Positions 1 to 8,307 of a stretch of DNA of 64,000 bases are shown in pieces. The translations under genes were made by a program, and so were the position numbers. Source of the DNA: Mycobacterium sp. IS-1742 (GTDB taxonomy: Bacteria; Actinomycetota; Actinomycetes; Mycobacteriales; Mycobacteriaceae); assembly GCF_001500125.1 (NCBI RefSeq), contig NZ_LQIV01000014.1, forward strand, positions 38,278-102,277, written 5' to 3'. The notes below the pieces were generated by a model. That model saw only the letters and a program-made list of their open reading frames with translations. It was not told where the DNA came from and ran no database searches. Each line of letters starts with the position of its first letter. The stretch's first letter is position 1.

Positions 1-255
1 TGACCATGAGAAGCCTAGCCTCGTAACGAATGCATGTGTAGCCGGATGCAATGGCAGAAGGTGGGGATTCATACAAAGGGGGCATTTGGCATAGCGAGTA
101 ATCGAGGTCGCCTGGCAGGGGTGGGCGCCGATCGTCTCGGTCACGCCTAACATCCTTTCGATAGCCTGTGTAGTCGAAGCCCACAACGGTGTGATGAATG
201 CGCGCACACCACGTTGAATCGGCTTTCGCGGCGGCCTGCTTGGATCGGGGACAGA

Positions 256-1371
256 GTGGCTAAGACATTCATTTCGTACGCGCGGCGAGACAAAGCGGAC
301 GTCGATCAGTTGGTCGCGCATTTGCACCTCCTGGGCAATTCCCCATGGGTGGACTCCTCCCTGCGAGGCGGCCAGCAATGGTGGGACGAGATACTCCGGC
401 AGATCGCCGCTTGCGACGTCTTCATCGCGACGGTCTCTCGCTCGGCGCTCGAATCGTCGGCGTGTCAACGAGAATTCGACTGGGCCGAGGCCCTTCATAA
501 ACCAGTACTACCCGTTGCCCTCGAACCACTGCCCAAGGCGCTCCCGCGCCGCTTTTCGATGCGACACATCGTCGACTATTCCGACTCTGGGGCCCGTGAT
601 CGTGCCGCTCTGTCCCTGGCGGGCGGTATCGGCGCCTTGCCGGCGGCACCGTCGTTACCAAGGCCGCTTCCTAAACCGCCCGCGGCACCGTTGTCGTACA
701 TCACTGATCTGGTCGATCTGCTCTACCGAAACACGTCATTGAACCATGAGCAGCAGCGTCACATCGTGCAGCGAATCGGCCCCGCACTTCAGTCATCCGA
801 CGCAGAAGAACGGCAAGCCGGCAAGGACATTCTTCGAATGCTGAGCAGCCGCAGCGATCTGTATGCGGATGTGGATCGAACGATCTCTCAGCTGACAGGT
901 CGACAACCAGAACAATCGCACCGACCGTGGGAAGACCGGCGCGCCGACGCCTCACCGAGTCATGCGGTCAACGCGCCCGTGCGCAGCCGAAATGAGCACC
1001 ACAGCCGCGCGAGCAATGTGCCGAAAGATCCTCATCGGCCGAAGCCGCACGGTGGACAACCCGATTCACGCCGCCGAGGGGTTTTCTGGGCGGTCGCTGC
1101 GGCGGGCGCTGTTCTCGCGGCGACGCTCACCCTGACTGTCCTGGGGCTCGACCAGACGGAAGGCGGAAGCGGTGACGTCACCGACACGACCGCTGTTCCG
1201 CCGCCTGGGTGGTACAACGGCAGTGATCCTGGCGGTGGAACAGCCGAATCCACCGATCCTTCTTCGTCTCCCGTTACCACTCCGCCGACGACCGATCCCA
1301 TCCCGGTTGACCCGGGCATCGGCCCGTCAGGGCCCGACGAACCCAGTATCGCAACGGATTCCGGCGGTTGA
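256..1371 (+). CDS. TIR-domain protein with one C-terminal transmembrane segment
   Basis: The N-terminal 110 or so residues form a TIR domain: it opens with the strand KTFISYARRDK, continues through a WVDSS/GGQQWWDEI region, and reaches SALESSACQREFDWA, where the Glu of QRE sits where NADase TIR domains carry their catalytic Glu. A helical stretch of about 70 residues follows, then a basic Pro-rich linker, one hydrophobic segment near residues 275-298 and a Pro/Thr/Ser-rich tail of about 70 residues. This fits a tail-anchored protein with a cytoplasmic TIR head. I chose GTG at 256 because the TIR fold begins immediately there; an in-frame TTG at 214 would only add 14 residues. TIR domains in bacteria commonly hydrolyse NAD or make nucleotide signals; that activity here is inferred. 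It sits upstream of two toxin-like paralogues on the same strand. Confidence 0.82.
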   Translation: MAKTFISYARRDKADVDQLVAHLHLLGNSPWVDSSLRGGQQWWDEILRQIAACDVFIATVSRSALESSACQREFDWAEALHKPVLPVALEPLPKALPRRFSMRHIVDYSDSGARDRAALSLAGGIGALPAAPSLPRPLPKPPAAPLSYITDLVDLLYRNTSLNHEQQRHIVQRIGPALQSSDAEERQAGKDILRMLSSRSDLYADVDRTISQLTGRQPEQSHRPWEDRRADASPSHAVNAPVRSRNEHHSRASNVPKDPHRPKPHGGQPDSRRRGVFWAVAAAGAVLAATLTLTVLGLDQTEGGSGDVTDTTAVPPPGWYNGSDPGGGTAESTDPSSSPVTTPPTTDPIPVDPGIGPSGPDEPSIATDSGG

Positions 1372-1498
1372 TGATGCCTGTGCGCACGTTCTGGCCGGCC
1401 CGCCCACATGCGGTTCGTGTAGCCGGCTACTCACCCACAGCACGTGTCAGCGACCGAAACTCGGTCGGATCGTGGACGGGCGGGGGAAGGAAAGAAAG

Positions 1499-1612
1499 AT
1501 GAGTCGGTCATCCTTCGGACGGTCGTCGTTCAATCGATCGTCCTTCAATCGGGCGTCAACCCAGCGGAGGCTGGAGAAGCAGCGACGCGATCAACAGCGA
1601 CGCGATCAACAA
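1499..1612 (+). repeat. 5' coding cassette, copy 1 (15-bp repeat units)
   Basis: This stretch starts exactly at the ATG and is repeated, almost base for base, at 3954-4112. It consists of 15-bp units encoding SSFGR (one) and SSFNR (two), a unique linker encoding ASTQRRLEKQ, then two 15-bp units encoding RRDQQ. Homology stops after the second RRDQQ unit. Sequence upstream of the ATG is unrelated in the two copies. Confidence 0.93.
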
Positions 1613-3817
1613 CAACGTTCGGACAGACAGGGTAAAACAGCGCCGCCTACCGCGCCCCCACCTTTCAAGGACGGCTGGGGAGCACCCGACCCAGCCGATG
1701 TGGACAGCCCGCATGCGACGTGGGAGGAAGGCACACCAGCCGGAGCGGTTGCGCCGAAGAACATCGAGTCGACCAAACCAACATTGTCGGGGACGACGAA
1801 GCGCACCGGACGCACGGGCGGTGGCAGCGCGCTCGGCCGTGGCGACAGACGAGGTGGATGGCGGGCCCTCCTCCGGAGCCTCGGATTCAGACAACGCCCG
1901 GCGAGCTCACAATCGCCGGCGGCGGCTTCTCAGCCATCGGCTCGACCGCCCCGACAAAGGGTGACGATCGGACAGGAGCAAGTAAGGACGCCCGGAGCGC
2001 AAACGCGCGAACAGAGGCGGGGCCCGTTCCGGCCGCCTCGACGGTTGCCGAATGCGGGCTGGTATGCGGACCCGTCCCGTCGAGCGCCGCTGCGGTGGTG
2101 GGACGGCAAGGGCTGGACCGGCCGAACCGCGAACGGCCGGGGTGAGAGAGCGTCGGATGACCTCGGCCGGCCGGCCGAGTCGAGCGTTCCTCCGCGGCGC
2201 GGCGACAACAATGGCCGCGGGATGCCGATTGAGACACCCACTTCCGGCGGCCGGCTCAAGCCAAAGGCCGAACGATTGCGTAACCGCATTCCAAACCGGC
2301 AGAAAGTGGTGCGATCGAACGATGCGGGCGCGCCCGCCGAGACTGCGCGACCACCTCAAGTCACTCAATCGGCGAACCACGGACCGCAGAGTGCGGACCC
2401 AAACGCACCGACCCTGTACGGGCGCGGCATACGTTCGTACCTCTCAGGGCGGACACGCCGGGACCAGCGCGCGGGCCGGACGGACGACGACATCAAAGCG
2501 ATGCTGACGGCAAAAACAGGGAAGAGTTTCAACGATCTGGTCTTGAAGGAGTATGGGCCGGTTCCGCCCGACAAGGTGGACCCGCTGGAGCTGGAAGCAC
2601 GGATGATCGAGAAGGGCGAGATCAGGCCGGTTTACAGCGAGACCGAAGATCGCTCTCGCCCGCCACGTAAGACGGTCATCGACGAAGTCTCCGTTCCTCA
2701 TCCCTATATGGCGGGAAGGCGAGTCACGGAAACGCGAGTCGGTCCCGAAGATCAAGTCGACGCTGCCAAAGAGCAGGGGTTACAGGACGCAAGAGACGAG
2801 TTCCTCGGCGGTATGGCAGCCGGACTGGCTGGGATGCGCAGCGCGACTCCGTCGCGACGCAATGCACCTGCATCGCCGGACAAGCCCCCCACCGCCGGCC
2901 TGCCGCGTACTGCTCCCCGATCCGGTGTCGACCCGAACCCGAAAGCCCCTCGCCGCGGCGTCCGTCCCAGGGATCGTTCAGCCGGTGACAAACCGGCGAA
3001 CGACAATATGGTGCCTCGGCCGGGTGGCGTACCGGCGGCCGGGAAGGCGGATCAACGCGGACCTGCGAACGACAATCACGTTCCGCCGAGCACAGGTGCC
3101 CTCAGCCCTCAGCCGACGGAAGTCGAGGTTCAACGCACGGGCACGGATGACATGGGCAGTACCCCGACACGTTCGCGGTCACGCGCGACGTCGGCCATCA
3201 GGGGGGTAGTTCGTGAGTTGCGACCGAAGGTCGTCAGACCACCTCTCGCGCAACAAGGTTCGGACATTCCGGGACGACCGGCAGGATCTCGGCCGCAACC
3301 ATCCCGTGTGTTCAAGTTCCTGGGGCGGCGCCCACAGATTCCCCCGTCGCCTAGACCGCGGCCGCCGATGCCGCCGACGCCGGCGAACTCGCCCACTCAA
3401 CGTCGAACCAAGGTAGAGGTGAGGGCGACGTATGTACACGATCGCTACGGTGAGTCCGTGGTCGGCGGACGTCTAAGCTCGAAGTCCTTTGTACTGACCA
3501 GAAAATCGAAGCTTGATTCGAGGGTGGCCGACCACTTCGATCCGCGAACGAAGACGCTCTATGAGTTCAACACCACCCCATGGAGCAAAGTCCCACAGGA
3601 TGTACTTCGAGAAAAGGTCAACTTCAAAATCCAACAGGTGGGCAAAGATCTGCAACTGAAAAGGGAAAGGAAGATTCGCTCGGCCGTCTGGTACGGAACT
3701 GAACCTCTGCCTGCTACTGGGGAAGCAGAGCGCCTTCGCCGAGCGCTGAAAGACGCCGGGATCGAATATAGGGTCGCGCCTTTACCAGCGGATCTGACGA
3801 AGTTCTCTCCGCGCTAG
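1499..3817 (+). CDS. Repeat-cassette/DUF2510 protein A with C-terminal nuclease-like domain
   Basis: This 772-residue protein starts with SSFGR/SSFNR pentapeptides followed by a charged QRRLEKQ-RRDQQ stretch likely to be coiled coil. A long basic, Pro/Arg-rich disordered region contains a DUF2510 domain near residues 185-211 (AGWYADPSRRAPLRWWDG). The middle (about residues 310-440) is more ordered but unrecognised. The last 130 residues are compact: a strand ending YEFN near residue 689, then helices rich in Lys/Gln and a final AGIEYRV strand. That layout resembles the restriction-endonuclease-like domains at the ends of polymorphic toxins, but the usual ExK is ExN, so activity is uncertain. 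The ATG at 1499 has a purine-rich ribosome site (GGGGGAAGGAAAG) just upstream. The first 38 codons are almost identical in DNA to the gene at 3954. No signal peptide and no immunity gene are obvious. Confidence 0.75.
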   Translation: MSRSSFGRSSFNRSSFNRASTQRRLEKQRRDQQRRDQQQRSDRQGKTAPPTAPPPFKDGWGAPDPADVDSPHATWEEGTPAGAVAPKNIESTKPTLSGTTKRTGRTGGGSALGRGDRRGGWRALLRSLGFRQRPASSQSPAAASQPSARPPRQRVTIGQEQVRTPGAQTREQRRGPFRPPRRLPNAGWYADPSRRAPLRWWDGKGWTGRTANGRGERASDDLGRPAESSVPPRRGDNNGRGMPIETPTSGGRLKPKAERLRNRIPNRQKVVRSNDAGAPAETARPPQVTQSANHGPQSADPNAPTLYGRGIRSYLSGRTRRDQRAGRTDDDIKAMLTAKTGKSFNDLVLKEYGPVPPDKVDPLELEARMIEKGEIRPVYSETEDRSRPPRKTVIDEVSVPHPYMAGRRVTETRVGPEDQVDAAKEQGLQDARDEFLGGMAAGLAGMRSATPSRRNAPASPDKPPTAGLPRTAPRSGVDPNPKAPRRGVRPRDRSAGDKPANDNMVPRPGGVPAAGKADQRGPANDNHVPPSTGALSPQPTEVEVQRTGTDDMGSTPTRSRSRATSAIRGVVRELRPKVVRPPLAQQGSDIPGRPAGSRPQPSRVFKFLGRRPQIPPSPRPRPPMPPTPANSPTQRRTKVEVRATYVHDRYGESVVGGRLSSKSFVLTRKSKLDSRVADHFDPRTKTLYEFNTTPWSKVPQDVLREKVNFKIQQVGKDLQLKRERKIRSAVWYGTEPLPATGEAERLRRALKDAGIEYRVAPLPADLTKFSPR

Positions 3818-3953
3818 GAGAAGCCGAATGATGCGGGGATCAATGGACCGCTCCCGCGGCAGGCAGCCCCAGCCGAACGAACTGATGCATGCCCACGGCC
3901 TTGTAGCGGCACTTGTCTGCAGTTCCCATTGCTCGACACAGTGAGGTGTACCC

Positions 3954-4112
3954 ATGAGTCGGTCATCCTTCGGACGGTCATCCTTCGGACGGTCGTCGTT
4001 CAATCGATCGTCCTTCAATCGGGCGTCAACCCAGCGGAGGCTGGAGAAGCAGCGACGCGATCAACAGCGACGCGATCAACAACGACGCGATCAACAACGA
4101 CGCGATCAACAA
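3954..4112 (+). repeat. 5' coding cassette, copy 2 (expanded 15-bp repeat units)
   Basis: This is the second copy of the cassette at 1499-1612. It has two SSFGR units instead of one and four RRDQQ units instead of two; the remaining codons are the same, including synonymous positions. The difference is a pure unit-number change in 15-bp steps, as expected from replication slippage or recombination between short tandem repeats, so the reading frame is always kept. Confidence 0.93.
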
Positions 4113-5486
4113 CGCCGAGCCGACTCACAGACGGCGCCGGCGTCGGGTACGCCGAAGCCCTCGCTCTGGTCTCGGATCACAGGACGCGCGAAGGAGTCGA
4201 ACACCGGTCGCCCGATTGCGAACAAGGTGCCCCGCCCCGCCCCCGGGTGGTACGCCGATCCGTCGCGCCGAGCACCGATGCGATGGTGGAACGGTTCGCG
4301 TTGGACCGAGAACGTTCGCAGAAACCCCCCGCCGGCCCCCAAATCCACGACGCATCCACCTGAACAAATCCGGGTCACTCGAGTTGAGCCCAGACCTCAC
4401 TCTGCGACTGCCCAAGCGCACGGTGGAAGCCAGCGGCCCGGCGGATGGCTGCGCACTGCGTCACGAGTCACCACGCCCGCCAGGAAGAGGCAGAACGGCA
4501 CACCTAACGGTGGGTATCAATCCGGCCGCGAACCCGACAATCCGCTGAATCTGCCGCATGAGTCTGTGGATATGCCCTGGAGAGGCAAAGGAGCAGGTGT
4601 GTCTTCCAGCGAACTGGGCTTCGCGCGGGACCATCGTATGTTCTGGCGTGTATGGAGGGACAAGTACAAGTCCATGGGCGCCTTGAGTAAGAAGAATCTC
4701 CGCAGGATCGAAGCGGGGAAGTCCCCGATCGTCGACCGCGCCTGGATCTCGAAGTACCCGCAGCACAAGGGCTTCAAGGGGCAGACATTGGATCATCACC
4801 ATGTGGGTCAGGGTGGCGCAACGGTTCCCGTCCCGAGAGGTCTTCATCAGAAACACTCCGTGCTTCATCCAGCACGTCAGGTCGTGGCGACGCCGAAAGG
4901 TCAGGTCAACCCCCTCAATCCTCCGCAGACACGGGCGGAGAACAGCGCCAACGTGGCGCGTCACTTCCCTGGTAGGAAGCCACCGAACATAGGGAAGATC
5001 CCACCGAACTCCCCGATTGCGGCTGAGCAGAATCCCGTACCCGTGCCACCAACGCCAAGCCCGGTCAGCGGTCTACGCTCCGCGAAGATCGCACCTGCGC
5101 GCACGGGCTCCTCACCTGCCATAGCGAAGCTGCGGCCACGGGGCGGTGGAACGGGCTTCCTACGCGCCGTCGGCAGGACCGCCGGCGTTCTATCGGTTGT
5201 GACACAGACAGTCGACGTCTACAAGATGTGGAAGCACGGCGCCTGGGAAACTCCCGTCGGCACCCTTGTGCACGACGAACGGAAATACACTCGCCACGTC
5301 TTCGAGACGTGCTACGGCGAGAACATCGACAACTACGAAGGGAAAGTTGTCGATGACGGCAGCGGCGTGAAGTTCTTGGTACGCGACGGATTAATCTACG
5401 AATGGGACGACAAAGCGCAGAAGGCACGTGACCGAACACCTCTGCGTCGCGACGGGGAGCCGTGGCGTGAGCGGCCCGAAGCCTGA
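3954..5486 (+). CDS. Repeat-cassette/DUF2510 protein B with HNH-type nuclease motif
   Basis: This 510-residue paralogue of the gene at 1499 has the same N-terminal SSF(G/N)R-RRDQQ cassette, then a DUF2510 domain near residues 95-121 (PGWYADPSRRAPMRWWNG). The body differs completely. Around residues 280-306 it carries a DHHH motif followed by VPVP-x-GLHQKHSVLHP, the pattern of the LHH/GHH branch of HNH/Endo VII nucleases found in polymorphic toxins. About 200 more residues follow, including a hydrophobic or amphipathic stretch near residue 405 (FLRAVGRTAGVLSVV) and an acidic C-terminal part. The nuclease domain is therefore internal, which is unusual for a toxin tip. The ATG has GAGGTG six bases upstream. 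No immunity protein follows; the next gene is convergent, with its stop 14 bp away. Confidence 0.75.
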   Translation: MSRSSFGRSSFGRSSFNRSSFNRASTQRRLEKQRRDQQRRDQQRRDQQRRDQQRRADSQTAPASGTPKPSLWSRITGRAKESNTGRPIANKVPRPAPGWYADPSRRAPMRWWNGSRWTENVRRNPPPAPKSTTHPPEQIRVTRVEPRPHSATAQAHGGSQRPGGWLRTASRVTTPARKRQNGTPNGGYQSGREPDNPLNLPHESVDMPWRGKGAGVSSSELGFARDHRMFWRVWRDKYKSMGALSKKNLRRIEAGKSPIVDRAWISKYPQHKGFKGQTLDHHHVGQGGATVPVPRGLHQKHSVLHPARQVVATPKGQVNPLNPPQTRAENSANVARHFPGRKPPNIGKIPPNSPIAAEQNPVPVPPTPSPVSGLRSAKIAPARTGSSPAIAKLRPRGGGTGFLRAVGRTAGVLSVVTQTVDVYKMWKHGAWETPVGTLVHDERKYTRHVFETCYGENIDNYEGKVVDDGSGVKFLVRDGLIYEWDDKAQKARDRTPLRRDGEPWRERPEA

Positions 5487-5499
5487 AACCGACCGCCGC

Positions 5500-7215
5500 T
5501 CAGATGTTGTCGGCCTCGACATGGCGTACGCGAGCAAGTTCGGGCGCCCGCACGAGTTGCAGTCCGGCCGAGGCGAGCAGTCCAGGAATATCTCGCACGA
5601 AGGCACGGTTCATTTCGGCGATCTCACCGGGAAGCTCGTCGAACGGAACCATGTGAACGTCACCGCTGTCAGTTCGTTCGTCCTTGGATGGTCGAGATCT
5701 TCGCTCGTCTCGCCACCGATCGTGCTCCATGGCCGCGAGCGTCTCTACTTCCGAGGCGCTCAGTTCGAACTGCGATGCGGCCCAGTCGCGTAACGGCGTC
5801 ACCTCACACCCGATAGCGCGCAACTTGACCGGTATGTGCCGTGCCTGTGCGCGACTGGACTCGCGTCCTGCTTTGTCCGCTTCCGACCACGGTGGTGCGG
5901 TCACGCCCCTGGCCGCGGTTTCAGTCCGCCAACGCCGGTGGATCGCCTCGGCGATCGTCTCGAACGAACCGCCCTCAACCAAGCCGACAGAACAACTGCG
6001 TTCGAGGGTCGGAAAGACGTGAATGTTGTACGCACCGGCGTGCCGGGCGTCGTCGAGCAGTCCTGCCACCCCGTCAGTTCGGTCCAGTGCGACGACCACG
6101 GGCACGCCGTCGTCGAGCTCATATCGCAATCTCAGCGCTGTGGTCAACCCGTCTTGGTCTCGATACGCCGCGACATAGGCCCGAGACGGGGGTGGTATCG
6201 CAGGACTGTCGGCTTCTCGCCCGCTGATGATGAACCTACACACATGCCCAAGCGCGGGATGCGTACTCAGGAGTGCGCTGATGCGGTCGGCCGCCATCTC
6301 ATCGACAACGCTGACAATGAGCGATTGGTGGTCCCCCCTGTGTGTTTCGAACCACGCTTGTGCGGCGTGATAAACCACCCAGGAACCGAGGGCGTTGAGA
6401 TCGGCGACGATGATATGCACTGAACTGCGGTCGGTATCGATCGGAACGTCCCGCAGCATCAACCGCGCTCCGATCTCCTCGGTGTTAAAGAAGTCCAGCG
6501 TCGACGAGGCGCCGGCGCGGCGTGCTTCGTGGACGCGCAACAACACACACAGCTCGGGGTCTCCCACCCGCGCGAGGCATCTCAATCGGCCGCGGCGCCT
6601 CGCCGCACTCAAACGCCTCGCAACAGCGACTATCTCAGCGTTCAGCGCGTCGTCTGGTGTCACGGCGAGTAGTCGTGCGGCTCGATGCACCCCTGCGGCC
6701 TGCAGTACGCGGGGTAGCCGTGCGTCCCCCACCACTACCGGCACCCCTAATGCGCGGCACAATTCGATGTGTGGGTTGGCAGCGTCGATGTCGACTGCCA
6801 CCACTTTGGTACCGGTGCCGTCGAGCTCGCGGAGGAATGTCGCGCCGATATACCCGAGGCCACAGATGATCACGTGCCCCCGCATATGCGTCGCGCGCAT
6901 CTGTTGGAGACGATCGCGGAACAGCAGGGTCAGTGCCTCCAACCCGGCGTATCCCGCGACGGCAGGGCCCAAGAATCGAGCAATGTCCAAGGCCAGCGGG
7001 AGGTGCGGATCCAACGGTGCGTAGGTCAAGAACGTCCTGAGGCTCCAGTAGATTGCATCGCTTGCCGCCGGCGGAGTCCCGTCAGCGTTCGTGAAGTACT
7101 GCCAGTAGCCCACGCAGCCCAGTACGAATGCGGTGAGTGCAGCCACTACCAAGATATGCCAGCGATAATTCAACGCAGCGCTGGCAATGTGCTGAGCCAT
7201 GGCCTTCGCGGTCAT
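5500..7215 (-). CDS. Two-TM, RCK (TrkA-N) and RyR-like domain protein 1
   Basis: This 571-residue protein begins with a transmembrane helix (about residues 18-40), a loop (AIYWSLRTFLTYAP) placed like the pore loop of two-TM potassium channels but without a TxGYG filter, and a second helix. An RCK/TrkA-N Rossmann domain follows (VIICGLGYIG, then VVAVDID), with a second nucleotide-binding-like half near residue 265. The last 80 residues match the RyR repeat pattern: LAAMEHDRWRDER, then VPFDELP and a final LQLVR. The ATG at 7215 has GGAGG eight bases upstream; a GTG at 7224 would overlap that site. It lies 30 bp downstream of the SLATT gene on the same strand, so the two probably form an operon. 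The likely role is a membrane sensor that binds a nucleotide-type ligand; this is inferred. Confidence 0.8.
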   Translation of the reverse strand: MTAKAMAQHIASAALNYRWHILVVAALTAFVLGCVGYWQYFTNADGTPPAASDAIYWSLRTFLTYAPLDPHLPLALDIARFLGPAVAGYAGLEALTLLFRDRLQQMRATHMRGHVIICGLGYIGATFLRELDGTGTKVVAVDIDAANPHIELCRALGVPVVVGDARLPRVLQAAGVHRAARLLAVTPDDALNAEIVAVARRLSAARRRGRLRCLARVGDPELCVLLRVHEARRAGASSTLDFFNTEEIGARLMLRDVPIDTDRSSVHIIVADLNALGSWVVYHAAQAWFETHRGDHQSLIVSVVDEMAADRISALLSTHPALGHVCRFIISGREADSPAIPPPSRAYVAAYRDQDGLTTALRLRYELDDGVPVVVALDRTDGVAGLLDDARHAGAYNIHVFPTLERSCSVGLVEGGSFETIAEAIHRRWRTETAARGVTAPPWSEADKAGRESSRAQARHIPVKLRAIGCEVTPLRDWAASQFELSASEVETLAAMEHDRWRDERRSRPSKDERTDSGDVHMVPFDELPGEIAEMNRAFVRDIPGLLASAGLQLVRAPELARVRHVEADNI

Positions 7216-7245
7216 AGATAACACCTCCGTCGGCGTGCGGGCGGG

Positions 7246-8139
7246 TCAGGGACGACGGGCGGGGATACCGAGAGTTGCACGCCACAGATGGTGCTCGTGC
7301 GTGATCACCTGCTCGGCCTCGTCCACCAGGTCCGGCCACCGTCTTTCATCGACGGCGGACTCGACCACCGATGCGACGGCTGCCAACTCCTGACTTGTAC
7401 TGCCGTACACGGATGCAAGCCGTTCGTACTGTTTGGCCTGCAACCAGGTAGCGGCTGCTGCCGCCGCTGTGGCGAAGATTCCCAGCAGGTCGACGGTGAT
7501 GAAACCGGCGGCTTTGCACGCGGCACCGATGAGGCCGACAAACTCGAACGCGACCGCAGCCGTCATCCAACGATGCGCTCTCGATGCGTTGAGCGCGGCG
7601 TTGGCCGAATACCACGTGTGCTGCCTGCCAATCCGGTCCCGCAGATACACATCCCGACGCATCTCGAAATCCAGGTCGCGTACCTCGTGCATCGCAGGCG
7701 AGATCTGGCGGTCGCCGACGACCGATTCGACAACCATGTCGGTGTGTTCTTGCCACACGTCCTTCAACTTGGACAGGAACCTGGCATCGACGTCAGTCAC
7801 GCCCGTCTCGAAGGGAGCTCCGTGCGCCATATAGCGCCAACTGAGTGTCTTGGCGTGCTCGGCGACCGCCCGACCTTGATGCCAAACTCGGTCCTGCCGC
7901 CGGAGGGCGAGCACGAGCTCGGCAGCCAGTGAAATTGCAAAGGCAACAAAGGCGACAGCTCCACCCATGTTGATTGGGCCGACGATCCAAACAATGGCAC
8001 CACCGACTGCAGCAATGAGGAACCCGTACAAGCGGATTTTGAACCAACCGAGGTAACTTCGCTGCGCGGCTGACGACAGGGTGTCGACACTGCGATAGAC
8101 GGACGGAAAATCATCGGGGTCGTTGACGGCAGTGTTCAC
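7246..8139 (-). CDS. SLATT-domain (DUF4231-type) four-TM membrane protein
   Basis: This 297-residue protein has two pairs of transmembrane helices. The first pair (about residues 37-80) is flanked by AAQRSYLGWFKIRLYG; the second pair (about 200-250) precedes WLQAKQYERLASVYG, the signature-like tail of SLATT domains. A charged cytoplasmic stretch with an internal helical region lies between them. The double SLATT arrangement at this length is typical of the family. SLATT proteins are proposed pore-forming effectors controlled by nucleotide-sensing or nucleotide-generating partners (SLOG, SMODS, TIR). The GTG start has AGGTAAG upstream. It is the first gene of a two-gene minus-strand operon with the RCK/RyR gene and is divergent from the second RCK/RyR gene at 8308. 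Confidence 0.8.
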   Translation of the reverse strand: MNTAVNDPDDFPSVYRSVDTLSSAAQRSYLGWFKIRLYGFLIAAVGGAIVWIVGPINMGGAVAFVAFAISLAAELVLALRRQDRVWHQGRAVAEHAKTLSWRYMAHGAPFETGVTDVDARFLSKLKDVWQEHTDMVVESVVGDRQISPAMHEVRDLDFEMRRDVYLRDRIGRQHTWYSANAALNASRAHRWMTAAVAFEFVGLIGAACKAAGFITVDLLGIFATAAAAAATWLQAKQYERLASVYGSTSQELAAVASVVESAVDERRWPDLVDEAEQVITHEHHLWRATLGIPARRP

Positions 8140-8176
8140 TGCGCTTACCTCACGTCGACTGCTTCTTCCCGATCGA

Positions 8177-8189
8177 TTGTCACTGACAA
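8177..8189. promoter_or_regulatory. Perfect 13-bp palindrome in divergent promoter region
   Basis: TTGTCA and TGACAA arms flank a single central C. The site is 38 bp upstream of the SLATT start and about 120 bp upstream of the divergent RCK/RyR gene, so one repressor could control both. No regulator gene is visible in the island; operator function is inferred. Confidence 0.4.
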
Positions 8190-8307
8190 ACTGCGGAACC
8201 GCTGCCGGAGCGCAATACCGGTGTGTTGCTCGTCAATTCTGTGAGAATCAGGGTTGGACCGGCAGGACGCCCGTCCCGAACTGAATCGAGGAGTAACGAG
8301 GCGGTCC

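Noticed and set aside
1172..1498. Upstream extension of paralogue A overlapping the TIR gene
   Set aside because: Homology with paralogue B begins exactly at the ATG at 1499, which has its own ribosome site; the extension is a shadow of the TIR 3' end.
3954..4112. Microsatellite or CRISPR repeats
   Set aside because: The 15-bp units have no spacers and encode pentapeptides in one frame; they are part of a coding cassette.
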